From positions 1 to 50,255 of the forward strand of contig DATADX010000002.1 of assembly GCA_036258315.1 (NCBI GenBank): a stretch of 50,255 nt of DNA, in the 5' to 3' direction. How positions within the stretch are numbered: the first letter of the stretch is position 1; each line of letters starts with the position of its first letter. Positions 49,599-50,255 of this stretch are shown here, piece by piece. The stretch comes from DASSYK01 sp036258315 (GTDB lineage Bacteria > Actinomycetota > Thermoleophilia > Solirubrobacterales > 70-9). The notes beneath the pieces are model-generated. The model had not been told where the DNA came from. It was given only the letters and a program-made list of their open reading frames with translations, and did no database searches. Both the position numbers and the translations under genes were made by a program.

Positions 49599-49863
49599 CT
49601 CGTAGGGCGAGGCCGCCGAGGTCCCACTGGAGCTGCGCGAACCGGTTCGTGAGCTCCTCCCGCTGCTTCAGGAGCGCCTGCTCGCCCACCGCCGGACGTG
49701 AGCCGTTCACGGACGTCTTGCCTGCGCGGCCGCCGCTCTTTGCACGCGCCGGCCGGCGCCTTGCGCCGGCTGCGGAGCCGCCCGCCTTCGTGGTCCGCTT
49801 CGCATCTGGCTTGAATCCCTGGCTGATCGTCTCGCCGAACCCCGGCCTTCTCCCCTTGGCCAT
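49585..49863 (-). CDS. Small basic protein with C-terminal helix, function unknown
   Basis: 92 residues from ATG 49863. The N-terminal half is Arg/Lys/Ala/Gly-rich (PDAKRTTKAGGSAAGARRRP), like a nucleic-acid-binding tail; the C-terminal half is an amphipathic helix with heptads (GEQALLKQREELTNRFAQLQ). First gene of the trio; together with the following coiled-coil zinc-ribbon gene it might assemble through its helix. No known family seen. Confidence 0.7.
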   Translation of the reverse strand: MAKGRRPGFGETISQGFKPDAKRTTKAGGSAAGARRRPARAKSGGRAGKTSVNGSRPAVGEQALLKQREELTNRFAQLQWDLGGLALRDGEP

Positions 49864-49953
49864 CGTCAGCAACCGATGCAGGTCGCGTCGCTGCCGCCGC
49901 CTGTAAACAGCGAGGGGGCAAGCCGTGTGGCGCGATGCGATCCCGGGCAGGGA

Positions 49954-50150
49954 CTACGTGTCCGCGCGACGCTCCTCCGCCCCGGCTTCGCCCGCCCCAC
50001 GGCCGGTCAGCTCGGCGGCCGCCCGCTCCTTCGCCACCCTCGCCCGCTCGGCCCCCTCCGCCGCCTCGCGGTGCGCCCGCTCGGCGGCCTCGGCCTCAGC
50101 CTCAGCCCTAGCTGCAGCCTTGGCGGCCCGGCGGGCCGCTCGCGCGCGCG
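49954..50150 (-). other. Possible Ala/Glu-rich coiled-coil reading frame
   Basis: The minus frame ending at the TAG of 49954-49956 encodes an Ala/Arg/Glu-rich helix (AARRAAKAAARAEAEAEAAE, followed by REAAEGAERARVAKERAAAE). It has no start codon before the (CG)5 tract at 50141-50150 and its lead beyond that is not coding-like. It may be a real small gene with an error or indel in the CG tract, or an accident of GC-rich sequence. The rest of 49864-49953 shows nothing. Confidence 0.3.
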
Positions 50151-50255
50151 ACCATCGAGGGACGCACCGCCGTGGTCCAGGTCGATCCGTGCGCCGAGGG
50201 CTTCCGCCTGAGCCATGGCGGCATCGAGGTCGAGGCGCTGGTCCGGACCCGCGAG
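50112..50255 (+). CDS. Partial reading frame reaching the right edge; weak acyl-CoA carboxylase-like match
   Basis: After the TAG at 50109-50111 the plus frame is open to the window end (48 codons). The last 35 codons (TIEGRTAVVQVDPCAEGFRL, then SHGGIEVEALVRTRE) have about 93% GC at third positions and a low-GC first position, the pattern expected for real coding here. The phrase resembles the BT linker of biotin-dependent acyl-CoA carboxylase alpha subunits, but no biotin carboxylase part is upstream in frame, so it would be a fragment or a separate carrier protein. Weakly supported. Confidence 0.3.
   Translation, partial: MQPWRPGGPLARATIEGRTAVVQVDPCAEGFRLSHGGIEVEALVRTRE

Noticed and set aside
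50141..50150. Frameshift in the (CG)5 tract joining two minus-strand frames into one coiled-coil protein
   Set aside because: The upstream frame has only about 78% GC at third positions, against about 93% for the plus frame over the same bases, so the joined model is not favoured.

Overview
The window is GC-rich DNA (third codon positions almost all G or C, frequent GTG/TTG starts, many 1-14 base gene overlaps) that looks like a chromosomal segment of a high-GC actinobacterium. The gene set (Cys-type CcmE, short F420-type oxidoreductase, many small SnoaL/VOC proteins, TadE-like proteins, actinobacterial uvrC-rapZ and gap-pgk-tpiA blocks, a Ser/Thr kinase) suggests the class Thermoleophilia (Solirubrobacterales or relatives). 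That placement is inference; there is no rRNA gene here. About 55 genes and one tRNA are supported. No CRISPR array, prophage or complete insertion sequence is present; only a transposase tail lies at the left edge.

Region by region. 1-2.6 kb: an IS481-like transposase tail touching the 3' end of a short solute-binding lipoprotein, then secG and a TetR regulator divergent from an F420-type oxidoreductase, with a perfect inverted repeat between them. 2.6-8.0 kb: a cytochrome c maturation locus on both strands (ccmE-ccmF-ccmI-like leftwards; ccmG/tlpA and ccmH rightwards), interrupted by a lipoprotein, an NTF2-like protein, a small membrane protein and tRNA-Gly(CCC). 8.0-15.7 kb: argS, rlmH, an M48 protease, an overlapping phosphoesterase-lipoprotein-Ser/Thr kinase set, tgt and hsp20. 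15.7-20.3 kb: the glycolytic operon gap-pgk-tpiA-gpmI. 20.3-26.3 kb: a VOC protein, a two-gene ABC-2 exporter, an alpha/beta hydrolase, rapZ and uvrC; yvcK and whiA, normally downstream of rapZ, are not here. 26.3-30.6 kb: enoyl-CoA hydratase, cupredoxin lipoprotein, homoserine dehydrogenase, MaoC-like hydratase. 29.3-34.2 kb: a branched-chain-amino-acid type ABC system whose binding protein converges on livHMGF across a shared hairpin. 34.4-40.3 kb: VOC, universal stress protein, SnoaL protein, a three-gene TadE/TadE/TadG-peptidoglycan-hydrolase operon, small membrane proteins and an HD protein. 40.4-50 kb: PhoU-like protein and polyphosphate kinase, a PHP-glycosyltransferase fusion divergent from a GH31 glycosidase, and a three-gene zinc-ribbon/coiled-coil operon of unknown function.

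Functional links: the Ccm genes deliver and ligate heme to exported cytochromes with reducing power from TlpA. The glycolytic operon is contiguous. The phosphoesterase, Thr-rich lipoprotein and kinase are translationally coupled and may form an envelope sensing unit. PhoU-like and Ppk suggest phosphate storage control. The two candidates for undescribed systems are the TadE/TadE/TadG-VanY-SLT operon (35.9-38.6 kb) and the zinc-ribbon trio (47.9-49.9 kb). Starts moved from the longest open frame are explained entry by entry.
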